From positions 1 through 57,964 of the forward strand of contig JACYMD010000042.1 of NCBI GenBank assembly GCA_015272215.1: DNA of 57,964 nucleotides, given 5' to 3'. The notes under the pieces are model-generated. The model was not told the origin of the DNA. It saw nothing but the letters and a program-made list of their open reading frames with translations, and ran no database searches. Shown one piece after another: positions 9,036 through 18,433 of this stretch. The stretch is from Rivularia sp. T60_A2020_040 (GTDB lineage Bacteria; Cyanobacteriota; Cyanobacteriia; Cyanobacteriales; Nostocaceae). Within the stretch, counting starts at the first letter, position 1. Every line of letters starts with the position of its first letter. The position numbers and the translations under genes are program-made.

Positions 9036-9133
9036 ATTTTGAGAAATTTTAATATTTTTTCCTAAACTTATTATAAGTGGCAATGAGCAATCAACCCTGT
9101 AAATTTTATTTTAGAAGCGACAGGAGAAAATTT

Positions 9134-9363
9134 ATGAATATCAAAATGCCAAGAGGACAGGAAGTAATTCAAGAAGCATTAGAGATTTTGGAGGAACACA
9201 TGGAACCATCCAAGGTAGCTTTGCTCCTGTCTATAATGCAAACAGGCAAGAATGAATATCTAAAAATTAGAGACTTGGGGATAAGTTACACCTAGCTATT
9301 GCTCGCAATCGTAGCGTAGAAAATCTTCTCTCACTCGATTGTGGACTTATTGATGCTGCTTAA
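9134..9363 (+). pseudogene. Frameshifted toxin-antitoxin remnant
   Basis: A good ribosome binding site (AGGAGAAAA) precedes MNIKMPRGQEVIQEALEILE, an antitoxin-like helical protein whose frame closes at 9295. In a second frame the same DNA continues LGDKLHLAIARNRSVENLLS then LDCGLIDAA to a stop at 9361-9363, which resembles the C-terminal end of a PIN toxin or a related partner. The two pieces overlap at about 9280, suggesting a frameshift or deletion that fused and killed a pair. Confidence 0.45.
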
Positions 9364-10483
9364 TGCTGCTCAAAAATTGAGCATTCCCTCTTATTCTGGT
9401 GGGATTTTGTAGATTAATACTAATTTTTTACAATCATCGACATCAAAACAAAAAAACTGTCCGCAAAGTTCCTGTATAAAGTCCAGTTAATTCCTCTTAG
9501 AAAGCCAAATTTAGAATTGCTGCTGTTGACAGTTGACAGTTGACCCTTAACATGAATGCCTCTTGCCCCTTGCCTCTTGCCTCTTGCCTCTAACCTCTTT
9601 TGAATATTTTTTTTTAGCCGAACAATTGCGATCGCAACAAGACTGTGAGAATATAAGAGATATATCCAACTTATAGCTAATTATTTTCATTAACTATTTG
9701 AGAGCAATCAGCGTCGATGCCTTGTAATTACTGGATTCCAGCTAAAATGGATAACTTTGTAAAGCAAAAATTAAGAAAAGCTTATTTGGGTTTTGTGTGC
9801 AAAAAAAAGTGATATGTTAGTTACACAATTGGATATTGCGAACAGCCGCACGGCTGCGCCGAACGCCATGGTTGATTTTTCAGTCCTTATATAAAAACAA
9901 ATCAAGCAGTAAAGTCAAGGTTTCGAGTGCAATATAGTGTTTTGTATCCGCCCCAAAAAAACGCCGCAACTCCTTGCAAGACTTGTGTTTAACCGAGTAC
10001 AGCAATGCAAGTACCTCGTTACATAAATACTAGCGCCCCAGTGGAATAATACTAGTACCCCCACCCGGAATTTTTTTTTCAAAACTTCATAACCCTTTCA
10101 CACCCAAGCTTCTAAGTTTTGAGTGCAAAATTAATAAACCTAATAAATCTTAGCTGAAAGGATTTCAAACGGAACGAAAAAGCGACTGATATAACTTAGA
10201 CATCGCCAAACACCAAGCGGTCAAATAAACCTTCGACACGGTTGGTGAGTGGAGGGATAGATAGCACCATGCCCTGTAAAATAGAAGTCGCGGCGGTAAA
10301 AGCTTGAAAAAGGTAGACTCTCGATCATCTCAAGCGTTGACATACACCAGCCGAGAAACCGGGATTGAGCCTCTCGATCTTCGAGCAAGCATAAAACCGC
10401 AGCGATTTCGATTCTTGGGTAAAAGCAGCCGCGATGGCATCTCCCACTTGGCATAAATGTCCAGTGACTGAACCTAAAATTCA
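9364..10483 (+). promoter_or_regulatory. Long leader/promoter region upstream of nifB
   Basis: About 1.1 kb precedes nifB without a convincing gene. It includes a CCTCTTGCC-type tandem repeat at about 9561-9595 and a GC-richer stretch just before the start codon (10200-10480). In Anabaena species the promoter upstream of nifB drives the whole nifB-fdxN-nifS-nifU-nifHDK message in heterocysts under CnfR (established knowledge), so this stretch probably holds that promoter. I did not find a sequence I could defend as the CnfR site. The long leftward frame at 10221-10493 looks like a shadow. Confidence 0.5.
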
Positions 10484-11749
10484 ATGACATCACCGACTAC
10501 TTCCAAAGAAATCCTCACCCCAACCGAGAGCGAATCTACAGCTACACCCGCGAAAGCTCAAAAAGGTGGTTGTGGAAGTGGCTGCGACGACAATAACAGC
10601 CCTAGCATCGAAATCGATGAAAGAACCAAAGAGCGAATTGCTAAACATCCTTGTTACAGCGAAGAAGCTCATCACCACTATGCAAGAATGCACGTTGCCG
10701 TAGCTCCTGCTTGCAACATTCAGTGCAACTACTGTAACCGCAAATACGATTGTGCTAACGAAAGTCGTCCCGGAGTAGTTAGCGAATTACTCACACCAGA
10801 GGAAGCAGCACAAAAAGTTCTCATCGTTGCAGGTAAAATTCCTCAAATGACAGTGTTGGGAATTGCAGGTCCTGGTGACCCCTTAGCTAACCCAGAGAAG
10901 ACTTTCCGTACCTTTGAGTTGATTAATTCCCAAGCCCCAGACATTAAACTTTGTCTGTCAACTAACGGTTTGATGCTACCGGACTACGTAGACCGGATTA
11001 AGGAATTAAATGTTGACCATGTAACTATTACAATTAATATGGTTGACCCAGAAATCGGAGCCAAAATTTATCCTTGGGTTCACTACAAGCGCAAGCGCTA
11101 CAGAGGAATTGAAGCATCAAAAATTCTCCATGAAAGACAGATGCAAGGTTTAGAAATGCTTCGCGAAGCAGATATTCTCTGTAAAATTAACTCTGTATTA
11201 ATTCCTGGAGTCAACGACCATCACCTTCCAGAAGTAAACAAAGCTGTTCGTGCTAGAGGTGCATTTATCCACAATATTATGCCTCTAATTAGCGCCCCAG
11301 AACATGGTACTCACTTTGGTTTGAACGGACAACGCGGTCCGACTTCCAAAGAATTAAAGCAAGTACAGGATAATTGTTCTGGTAACATGAAAATGATGCG
11401 TCATTGCCGTCAGTGTCGTGCAGACGCAGTAGGATTATTAGGAGAAGACCGTTCTCAAGAATTTACTAAAGATAAATTCATGGAAATGGCTCCGGAATAC
11501 AATTTAGAACAGCGTCAAGAAGTTCACAAAGGCATTGAAAAAGCTCAAGAAGAACTCGAAGCAGCTAAACAAGAACTTGAGGTCTTCGATTTAGAACTAA
11601 CCGGCGAAAAAATGCTTTTAGCAGTAGCAACTAAAGGTGGTGGTTTAGTTAACCAACACTTTGGACACGCTAAAGAATTTCAAATTTATGAAGTAGATGG
11701 TAGAAAAGTTGAATTTATCGGACATCGTAAAGTAGACCATTTCTGCCAA
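10484..11749 (+). CDS. nifB: nifB, 5' part (radical SAM NifB-co synthase, interrupted)
   Basis: About 422 native codons of NifB remain. It starts with a Ser/Thr/Cys-rich leader, then [20 protein letters not shown] and the radical SAM motif CNIQCNYC at about residues 79-86. The TIM-barrel core and the first half of the C-terminal NifX-like domain ([22 protein letters not shown]) follow. NifB makes the Fe8S9C core of FeMo-co. Homology stops after HFCQ at 11749; four foreign codons and a stop follow. The missing part is the end of the NifX-like domain, about 50-60 residues. The radical SAM core is complete, so partial function before excision cannot be excluded. Confidence 0.93.
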
Positions 11750-11836
11750 AGTGCATACTTTTGATGTACCTGATATACAATAGAGTTCTTAGCCTGCATA
11801 GCTTTCAGCGATTTAGGTTTTGTAGCAAAACTAGCA

Positions 11837-11858
11837 TTTTTTTAGGGAATATTTAGGG
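11837..11858 (+). promoter_or_regulatory. Shared leader motif before the nifB-element recombinase
   Basis: TTTTTTAGGGAATATTTAGG, directly before the start codon, is nearly the same as the sequence directly before the nifD-element recombinase (TTTTTTAAGGCATATTTAGG at 48434). The AGG/GGG parts may serve as ribosome binding sites. The paired AGG half-sites could also be a binding site for the recombinase itself. Confidence 0.5.
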
Positions 11859-11859
11859 A

Positions 11860-13161
11860 ATGAGCAATGCTGAAGAATTGTTAAGAATGGTTGACGAACG
11901 CATCGCTGAGATTAACCAAGAACTGAAAGACAATAAAACCAAAGTTGCAATCGCTCGGAAAAATACTGCGATAATTCTCAAGGCAACTTTACCGTTGAAG
12001 CCAGACGACAAGCATGACAAGGAAAAAAAACAGTACCAACTTTCATTAGGAATCCCAGCGAACTTAAATGGTTGCCAAACTGCCAAAGAAGAAGCGCAGA
12101 TTCTTGGAACTTTTATAGCTCGGCATAACTTCAAGTGGAACGACAAATATCTTGGTCAAAAAACACAGAACAAGTTGACGTTTCAGTACGTGTACGACAA
12201 CTTTGAGAAAAAATACTATGAAGTAAATCAAAGAACTTTCAAGTCGCAATCTACGGTCTACAAGCATTTGCAACATCTGAGACTACATTTTGATTTCAAA
12301 AAAATAGTTTCAGCGAAATATATTGAAACCACTATAAAGGGCATTACTTCTGTATCGGTAAAAAGAGAAGTTATTGGTACGGCTGGTGTAATATGCAAGT
12401 TGTTTAATATAGAAGGAAGTTTTGGGCATCTCCGACCCAGGAATTACAAGCCCAAACAGAGAACTTTGCCCACTGATAAAGACATCATTCTAAGCTGGGG
12501 GAAGTTCGCTGAGTACGCCGAAGATGATGTTACTAGAGGGATGTGGCGTTTGTACAGATTAATATTCAGCATAATTACCGTGTACGGTCTAAGACCGAAA
12601 GAAGTGCTTGTAAACCCTGACGTTGATTGGTTCCTGAGTGAAGAAAATGTATACAATAGTTGGCGGGTCTGCGAACTTTGTAAAACTGGTGCGAGGGAAG
12701 TAATACCGTTTGTCCCTGATTGGGTTTACGATTTGAGAATCAAAGATAAAGACGATTTATTGTTACTCAAGGAAAGATGCAAAGACTTGACGTTTCTTCA
12801 AGTCAAAGCACTTGGTTCAATGAATACGCGGCATTGGGCTAAAATTGGCGTTGGGTTCCAACCATACGATTTACGTCACGCTTGCGCTATCCGCGCTCAT
12901 CTCAATGGAATTCCATTAAAGTTAGCCGCGCAAAACCTCGGACATAGTGTATCTATGCATACTGAAACATATCAACAATGGTTAAGTCTTGACCAGCGCA
13001 AAGTCGGTTTTGATGCTGCTTTTGAGAAAATGACCGAGGTTGAGAGGCTGCGATTAGAACTAGCGGATGCAAAATTAAAAATTGAAACCCTGAAGATTGA
13101 ACTAGAGAGAACAAAACTTCAATCTAGTCAGACATTACTTTCCCAAACACCAGTATTATGA
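11860..13161 (+). CDS. XisA-type tyrosine recombinase of the nifB-side element
   Basis: This 433-residue site-specific recombinase of the XisA/XisC group has an N-terminal region (about 1-90) with TLPLKPDDKHDKEKKQYQLS and a central DNA-binding part. The catalytic domain carries the first Arg in ITVYGLRPKEV (about 237-247), the YDLRHACAIRAH box (about 344-355), LGHSVSMHTETY and the nucleophile Tyr in ETYQQWLSL. A coiled-coil tail (MTEVERLRLELADAKLKIET) follows. It is clearly paralogous to the nifD-element enzyme at 48454. By position it should excise the element that interrupts nifB. All catalytic residues look present. Confidence 0.92.
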   Translation: MSNAEELLRMVDERIAEINQELKDNKTKVAIARKNTAIILKATLPLKPDDKHDKEKKQYQLSLGIPANLNGCQTAKEEAQILGTFIARHNFKWNDKYLGQKTQNKLTFQYVYDNFEKKYYEVNQRTFKSQSTVYKHLQHLRLHFDFKKIVSAKYIETTIKGITSVSVKREVIGTAGVICKLFNIEGSFGHLRPRNYKPKQRTLPTDKDIILSWGKFAEYAEDDVTRGMWRLYRLIFSIITVYGLRPKEVLVNPDVDWFLSEENVYNSWRVCELCKTGAREVIPFVPDWVYDLRIKDKDDLLLLKERCKDLTFLQVKALGSMNTRHWAKIGVGFQPYDLRHACAIRAHLNGIPLKLAAQNLGHSVSMHTETYQQWLSLDQRKVGFDAAFEKMTEVERLRLELADAKLKIETLKIELERTKLQSSQTLLSQTPVL

Positions 13162-13652
13162 AATTTTTTTACTAATTTAAAAGCTTCTACCTGTACCTCT
13201 TTTTTGGGTGTCCAGTAATTTCTACTCCCAGGGACACCAACAATGGGGGGAAAAATTACGGCATCCTTAAATCTGTGTCCGTAAAGCTTGCCATTGTAGT
13301 TCTGGGAAATTTCTTCATATTCATAAGTCGCACACTTATGGTCGTCGTAATATGCTTCAAAAAGTTCTTTTGTATCCAACTTTACCACATCAAATAATAC
13401 TCCGTAACCTAATATTGAACTTTTCGGCGAATCTTCTATTGGGATATCGTAGTCTTCAAAAATACAGTCCTCAATATCACTAGCTGAACTATGAAATAAA
13501 ACATAACCACGATAACTAGTAGTCCAAGACCGGAAATTCATCTTATCTTCACCTGTGGCTAGTAAGTGAGAGAAAATGCTCATGCAGGTAAGTCCACGCA
13601 TCTCGTATTTTCTACCGTTTGCTTCAATAAAAATATTCACTGTTTTACTCAC
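13128..13652 (-). CDS. ASCH-domain protein
   Basis: This 174-residue protein has an N-terminal to central segment, HLLATGEDKMNFRSWTTSYR followed by GYVLFHSSA. It matches the ASCH domain, a PUA-like beta barrel that binds RNA or modified nucleotides. The rest is acidic (IEDCIFEDYDIP) and contains YGHRFKDAVIFPP. Its 3' end overlaps the convergent recombinase gene by 34 bp. ASCH proteins often occur as cargo in mobile elements; the substrate here is unknown. Confidence 0.65.
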   Translation of the reverse strand: MSKTVNIFIEANGRKYEMRGLTCMSIFSHLLATGEDKMNFRSWTTSYRGYVLFHSSASDIEDCIFEDYDIPIEDSPKSSILGYGVLFDVVKLDTKELFEAYYDDHKCATYEYEEISQNYNGKLYGHRFKDAVIFPPIVGVPGSRNYWTPKKEVQVEAFKLVKKFHNTGVWESNV

Positions 13653-13958
13653 TCTTTTGTGTTTTTCGTAGAGTCTCGCAAGGTATGGGATAACTCAGCG
13701 AAATATCTTATGTATATCGTACTGTCGGATAAACATTAATATAAGTGAGTTTTTTACATTGTAAAAAAAACAGTTTTCGGGTTTTTTGTTGCATCTATTC
13801 GCAATTGAAATATCACTGTTGGTTGCTTTATTCTGTGTGGCTAGAATATCGCTGATAGTGGCTTGGATTGCCTCGGTAATTAACAACTAACGAAAAACCC
13901 CCATAAAAAGGTACAACAGCTTCGCTATTGACCTTTGTACTACGAGGTTCTCAAAAAA

Positions 13959-14035
13959 CCTACAGTTTGAACACACTCGCAATAGCTCGTGAAAGCGCAT
14001 TGTACATTCAATGAAAAACATTGCCTTTCTTTGCC
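13959..14035. repeat. 77-bp direct repeat, copy 1
   Basis: The stretch starts CCTACAGTTTGAACACACTC and ends TTGCCTTTCTTTGCC. It is repeated at 15264-15341 with only a few changes and one 1-bp indel. The two copies bracket the 21-bp tandem array and hairpins. Confidence 0.85.
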
Positions 14036-14406
14036 CTTATTCTTATGTTTCAAATCATTGGATTTGCATAGAAAAACACATTTAATAGAACGATGATTCA
14101 TACCCGCGTTCTAATCAAGGCAGCTTGCAGGGCATTCTGGCAGGGCTGTTTTTCTCCTTAATATCTTCTTTGTTCCCGCTTTTATTTGATAGGTGCGGGT
14201 TTCTTAATGCGAATGAATAGTCAATAAAGACAATTGTCATTCAAAGTACTAATCGCTGTAATTATCAGAGTTTTTCGTTTCAGAGGTCGGGTAGTGGCTA
14301 GAGCAAAGTTGGCTTTTTGTTTCAGACGACACCCCATCGCTGTAACCCGGTCATAGATGCTTTTTTAGACATCGCCGAAGCCCAAAAATACAACCCTGTT
14401 CATTTC

Positions 14407-14489
14407 TAGACTTTGGCGAAGTCTAAAAACAAAACACAAATCATTTCTAGACTTTGGACTTTTATAGTTATACATATCAGAAGTCTAGA
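14407..14489. repeat. Nested TAGACTT hairpins
   Basis: TAGACTT (14407-14413) pairs with AAGTCTA (14419-14425). A second copy, TCTAGACTT (14446-14454), pairs with AAGTCTAGA (14481-14489). The direct repeat CATTTCTAGACTTTGG occurs at 14401 and 14442. This is a compact structured non-coding unit of unknown role. Confidence 0.6.
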
Positions 14490-14911
14490 AAATGCTTTAC
14501 TACGTTGTTTTGGTTTTTTCGTTTTTTCTTACTTATTGATAAGTTTTCTCAATAATGTTAACGCTGGTTAGTGCATTAAACTTTGCAGCTAGAATTTCGG
14601 TGAAGGTGGCTTTGATTGCCGAGATAGTAGATATCATTATTTGATTTAAGGTGGCTTGCAGCGCTTGGCAGCGGTGGTATGAAGCAAAGCCGAGCCAATG
14701 ATTAATTACTTTGATTGAGCCAACAAGTTGAAATGCAGGGTCGAATCTCAATCTCACACTCCAAAGGCTGTAATCCTTGCTGGATAAGCTTTTCGGTTGC
14801 AACAAAGCGGTACATTTATTAAACCAAATAAGGTTTTCTGTTGCAGATTTGACTGGTAGTACACACAATAGTTGTGGATTTTGTTCGAGGCTTGTGGCGG
14901 TTGATTACACT

Positions 14912-15100
14912 GGTACCTTTGCTGGTAGCGTTGGTACCTTTGCTGGTAGTGTTAGTACCTTTGCTGGTAGCGTTGGTACCTTTGCTGGTAGTGTTAGCAC
15001 CCTGGCTGGTAGCGTTGGTACCCTGGCTGGTAGTGTCAGTACCCTGGCTGGTAGCGTTGGTACCCTGGCTGGTAGCGTTGGTACCTTTGCTGGTTTTGTA
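14912..15100 (+). repeat. 21-bp tandem repeat array (9 units)
   Basis: Nine head-to-tail units follow the pattern GGTACCTTTGCTGGTAGCGT plus T. The first four have TTTG and units 5-8 have CTGG; the ninth is degenerate. The unit is a multiple of three and stays open in several frames. In the + frame beginning at 14777 it would encode a TFAGSVG heptapeptide repeat inside a 124-residue product. Because other frames are open too, I treat it as a minisatellite with possible but unproven coding. Confidence 0.85.
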
Positions 15101-15263
15101 TTAATCCTTGCCGCTTTGACACTTGTGCTGAGCTTGTCGAAGTATCGCTGAAGGTAGCTTTTGCAGGTCAAGATTAGATAAAAGTGGCTTGCAGCGCTTT
15201 GCAGCAGTGAATTACAAGGGATATGTCAAAGCTATGAATCAGAGATTTTAACAGCGAATAATA

Positions 15264-15341
15264 CCTACAGTTTGAACACACTCGCAATAGCTCGTGAAAG
15301 CGCATTGTGCAATCAATGAAAACACATTGCCTTTCTTTGCC
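15264..15341. repeat. 77-bp direct repeat, copy 2
   Basis: Second copy of the 13959-14035 repeat, in the same orientation, about 1.3 kb away. Unequal recombination between the two would delete the tandem array. Confidence 0.85.
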
Positions 15342-15496
15342 TTTGTATCCTATTAACGTTTTTAATTAGTATCTACTAATGGTATATTAAGTGTAGGAAC
15401 CAAGGTAAAAGTTGACTATCAACTACTACAGAATTTGCTCAATAAGCAACAATAAAACCACCAACTTCGATACACTCTTTGCATTCGTGAATCAAA

Positions 15497-15536
15497 AAAG
15501 ATACCCCAAAGAATGCTTTTTCTCTGAGGTATCTTT
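15497..15536 (-). terminator. Intrinsic terminator of the ATPase gene
   Basis: AAAGATACC and GGTATCTTT form a 9-bp stem. Read leftward it is followed by a T-run (TTTTTTGATTC), as expected for a Rho-independent terminator. It lies about 120 bp after the ATPase stop codon, so the TTGTTACCA repeats fall inside the transcribed 3' region. Confidence 0.65.
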
Positions 15537-15569
15537 ATTAAAACAATGTTCGGGGCTATGGGTTCAGTT

Positions 15570-15626
15570 TTGTTACCAGCCTTGTTACCAACCTTGTTAC
15601 CACATCTTGTTACCACGCTGTTACAA
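15570..15626 (+). repeat. Iteron-like TTGTTACCA repeats
   Basis: TTGTTACCA occurs at 15570, 15582, 15594 and 15607, with a degenerate copy (CTGTTACAA) at 15618. The spacing is 11-13 bp, about one helical turn. Repeats phased like this usually bind a replication, partition or recombination protein. They lie beside the ATPase gene. Confidence 0.7.
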
Positions 15627-15652
15627 GGGTTGTAGGCTCTGGAAAGTCTCCC

Positions 15653-17248
15653 CTAGGTGGTAACAACTCTGTAATAAACCTTGTCACCCTCTTGTTCTTC
15701 TAACACCAACCTAGCCGCTACTAGTTCTTTTAAAGAATCTCTAATTTTATCAGCGCTGGTCTCTTTGCGTCCAAAAGGTCTTTTATGTTGAATAGCGCGA
15801 ACGTCGGCAGGTTCACCGATGCTTATCATTTTTTCTAAGACTTTATAAGCATCAATGCTAACACCTAAAGCGGCTGCGTTGAAGTCCATTGAAAGTTCTT
15901 TGTCTTCGTCAACTTCGTTCGTTACTGTGTCTTCTTTTGGCAAGGCAAGGAACGTTTGAGATTTGTCTTTTGGTGCAGCCATTGTTCGCGGGTCTCCGGT
16001 TAATTCAGGGAAGAATTTTAACAAAGTTCTAACAGGGTCGGGGTATCCATTGTCTGGATTATTGACCTGTTTTAACCAGTCAGGAATCTCGCCTAAATCG
16101 CCGTCAGGTTTTGGAATACCGAAGTTTTCTGGTGACGCTAAGAAATACTTACCAGTCGCAATGCTGACTCGTTTCAATGCACCGGACTTTACACTCTTAG
16201 AATCGCAACCAACAAAGGTCAAAGATTTAAAAGTACTGGACATACCCGACGCAGCCGCAGCCCCGACCCAAGCAGTGATTGTTGATGCGTGAAGAACCAT
16301 GATAATCGTTGCTCCTTTCTTTGCAGCCCGCACCAGAAGAAAACGTACCAACCACTTCTTGTCCTCTTCATCGAGTAAGTCAGTCAAAGTCATTAATTCG
16401 TCTAAAACAATGACTAATTTTTTGCAAGAATATTGTGGCTTATTGTCGAGTTCTTTAAGGTATGCGAGCATTGCTTGAGCAACTTTTGCGTCTGGGTTCT
16501 CAACATTGGGGTGCGTAAATCCACAAACAAGTTTAGAACACTTGTAAGGATAAATATCAGTACCAGCGCTGAAATAATGCACTTCAGACCCTGGTTCTAC
16601 CGCTTGTGATAGTATAGCCAGAATCCCCGCTAATGTTCCCTTACCGCCCCTCTGGGAGCCGCAAAGCGCTATTATTTGACCTGCCAGACATTCATCAACT
16701 TTAAACCCCGATGTGATTAATTTATCAATAAGGTAACTAGCACGTTGCTGCATGGGCATTGCCAAAACATTATCTGGTTCGCTGGTAGTTTCAGCGCTGG
16801 TATTAGGTGCGTGGGTTGCAGCGACGGTTGGAGTTGATAAATCAACCTCTGAAACGGGTAAAGAAAGAGCAAGGTTTTGAGGTATAACGATGTGATTAGA
16901 GCTATCTTTGATATTGCGGATATGTTTTGCTATTTCGTCTCTACTTGAGTTTAGATACTCAGCAATGTAATCAACTGCCGCTGTAATTGGTGTTTTGTTG
17001 TCCTCTCGATGTATTTCACCCTGGTAAATATGACCTGTGGCACAAGCATTCAAAACATTGTAAAAGTTGATGTTGTTCGCTTCGGCAAAGTGCCAGATAC
17101 AGCCCCATTTACGAGCATCGGAACCTCGGCTAGTCAATACCGCTTTGATTCGTAGTAGAGTATCAACTTTTACCTCGGTCTCACTGCCGTACTGAAAACC
17201 TAAAGCCCATGTTGTTGCAGCACTGATTGAAGCCATGCCAACAAACAA
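15653..17248 (-). CDS. Membrane-anchored P-loop ATPase with C-terminal winged helix
   Basis: This protein of about 525-531 residues has an N-terminal hydrophobic segment (LFVGMASISAATTWALGF) that could anchor it. A P-loop ATPase domain follows, with Walker A ALCGSQRGGKGT (about 192-203) and Walker B LVIVLDELM (about 275-283). A C-terminal region of about 70 residues (YKVLEKMISIGEPADVRAIQ ... KIRDSLKELVAARLVLE) resembles a winged helix. The layout recalls FtsK/HerA- or plasmid-type DNA-handling ATPases. The start is uncertain (TTG at 17248 or ATG at 17236). Five CAGCGCTG octamers lie in or near this gene. It may maintain or move the element; no closer family is recognised. Confidence 0.6.
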   Translation of the reverse strand: MFVGMASISAATTWALGFQYGSETEVKVDTLLRIKAVLTSRGSDARKWGCIWHFAEANNINFYNVLNACATGHIYQGEIHREDNKTPITAAVDYIAEYLNSSRDEIAKHIRNIKDSSNHIVIPQNLALSLPVSEVDLSTPTVAATHAPNTSAETTSEPDNVLAMPMQQRASYLIDKLITSGFKVDECLAGQIIALCGSQRGGKGTLAGILAILSQAVEPGSEVHYFSAGTDIYPYKCSKLVCGFTHPNVENPDAKVAQAMLAYLKELDNKPQYSCKKLVIVLDELMTLTDLLDEEDKKWLVRFLLVRAAKKGATIIMVLHASTITAWVGAAAASGMSSTFKSLTFVGCDSKSVKSGALKRVSIATGKYFLASPENFGIPKPDGDLGEIPDWLKQVNNPDNGYPDPVRTLLKFFPELTGDPRTMAAPKDKSQTFLALPKEDTVTNEVDEDKELSMDFNAAALGVSIDAYKVLEKMISIGEPADVRAIQHKRPFGRKETSADKIRDSLKELVAARLVLEEQEGDKVYYRVVTT

Positions 17249-17535
17249 CCAACCAAACGGAGTTGCAGCAACGTATCATAGGTGAACATTTTAGAAACGG
17301 AAAACTCCCGCAACTAACTTGTTGGCACAATACTGATTAGACCAATATCGAATGAGAAACCAAAAAACGTTGCTGCATAAGGCTTTTGGTTTTTCTTTGT
17401 TGAGAGACGAGGAATCAGAAAACAGTGTAGTATAACGCACTGCATGACGTAACACAACAGCGCTGATTAATCCTTGCCACAGACTTTGATTTACTAACAG
17501 GAACTACCGTTTATGGTAATCATCACAATGGGGGC

Positions 17536-17619
17536 AGAGAATAATAAATAACTTTGGAAATCGCTTAAACGAGATACTGTTTCCTTTGTGTCTTGTAGTA
17601 ATCAGTGTTGAAAGCTTTG
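17536..17619. repeat. 84-bp direct repeat, copy 1
   Basis: Begins AGAGAATAATAAATAACTTT and ends AGTAATCAGTGTTGAAAGC plus TTTG. It differs from the copy at 17753-17836 at about 11 positions, and weaker similarity extends another 40 bp upstream (CTAACAG at 17494 and 17712). Confidence 0.8.
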
Positions 17620-17752
17620 TTTCTATTCGGTGTGACAATAACGAACTTTGACAAACCTTAAGGTATCTTTTCGATGATTGATATTAACATTGCCCGCTAG
17701 CTTTGTTATTCCTAACAGTAACTCCCGATATGCCGATAATAATAACGGGAGT

Positions 17753-17836
17753 AGAGAATAATAAACGACTTTGGTATTACCTTAAATGAGATGCTGTTTT
17801 CTTTGTGTCTTGCAGTAATCAGTGTTGAAAACTTTG
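17753..17836. repeat. 84-bp direct repeat, copy 2
   Basis: Second copy, 217 bp downstream of the first and in the same orientation, about 87 percent identical by eye. Mutated positions are scattered and do not follow codons. Confidence 0.8.
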
Positions 17837-18433
17837 ATTCTTTGCCGTTAGTTCCAGATATCCCCAACAATTATTTTTGTTATCTTTTTGAGGTTTAATG
17901 TTGCGATGCCATTACCAGCGCTGATTAGTAATGATATCTATATTACAAATCAATTTGTTTCGTTGGGGGGACAGTATAGACGCGACGACCGCTCAAAGCA
18001 TTACCAGCAAAGTACTAGACGGGAAAACTAGAGATGTCACAAAGATTTTAGCGGCGAACGCACCAAAGCAACCACAAAAACAACCCGCGCACGCTCAAAA
18101 CCTTTGCTAGTGGGGGTTTTAGCGTTCGCATCACTGCTTTTTATTATTACTCGCGCTCGCACCCCGACAAGATTGTCCCCTTGACCGAATCCTTGCCATG
18201 CCGACGCTGTACGGCGCTGTGCCGGGTCAAAGGCTTATCAATGACTACTATTACCATTTGGCACCAAAGTAGCCTTCTTCGATATTCTATTTTAGAATTT
18301 AATGATTAATTGTACTGAAGTTGCAACAGAGATACCAATCTTATTAATATAAATAATGCTGTCTGTTGCAACCACAAGGCTTACTGTACAATGCTTTCAG
18401 ACTTTTGATAGTGAGATGGCACCCGACGACCGA

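Larger units (their letters stand above)
13653..15496. other. Repeat-rich non-coding stretch
   Basis: About 1.8 kb without a convincing gene. It contains a pair of 77-78 bp direct repeats, TAGACTT hairpins around 14407-14489, a 21-bp tandem array at 14912-15100, and two copies of a GTGGCTTGCAGCGCTT-type motif (14651-14672 and 15184-15205). The open frames here mostly come from repeat translation and vary between strands. A frame at 14533-14868 (-) and one at 13695-13886 (-) share peptide patterns (KATFTEILAAKFNA, QATISDILATQNKA), which reflects DNA repeats. Confidence 0.6.
17249..18433. other. Gene-poor region with direct and inverted repeats
   Basis: About 1.2 kb with no convincing gene. 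It contains the 84-bp direct repeat pair (17536-17619 and 17753-17836), two CAGCGCTG octamers (17458, 17916) and the inverted pair GCGAACGC (18054-18061)/GCGTTCGC (18122-18129) with a 60-bp spacer rich in C on one side and G on the other. It could be a control or replication region of the element. Confidence 0.5.

Noticed and set aside
9559-9597. CCTTGCCTCTTGCCTCTTGC tract as a regulatory site for nifB
   Set aside because: Low-complexity tandem repeat of a kind found throughout such genomes; no support for a specific role.
10221-10493. Leftward 90-residue ORF upstream of nifB
   Set aside because: No ribosome binding site, Cys/Trp-rich odd composition, and it overlaps the nifB start; it reads as a shadow of the leader.
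11853-12656. Leftward ORFs inside the nifB-side recombinase
   Set aside because: They are antisense shadows of the tyrosine recombinase gene; composition is typical of reversed coding sequence.
14905-15171. Tandem repeat as a CRISPR array or as coding on the minus strand (VPTLPARV-like repeat)
   Set aside because: Units are contiguous with no unique spacers, so it is not CRISPR. The minus-strand frame is open only because of the repeat and has no start context.
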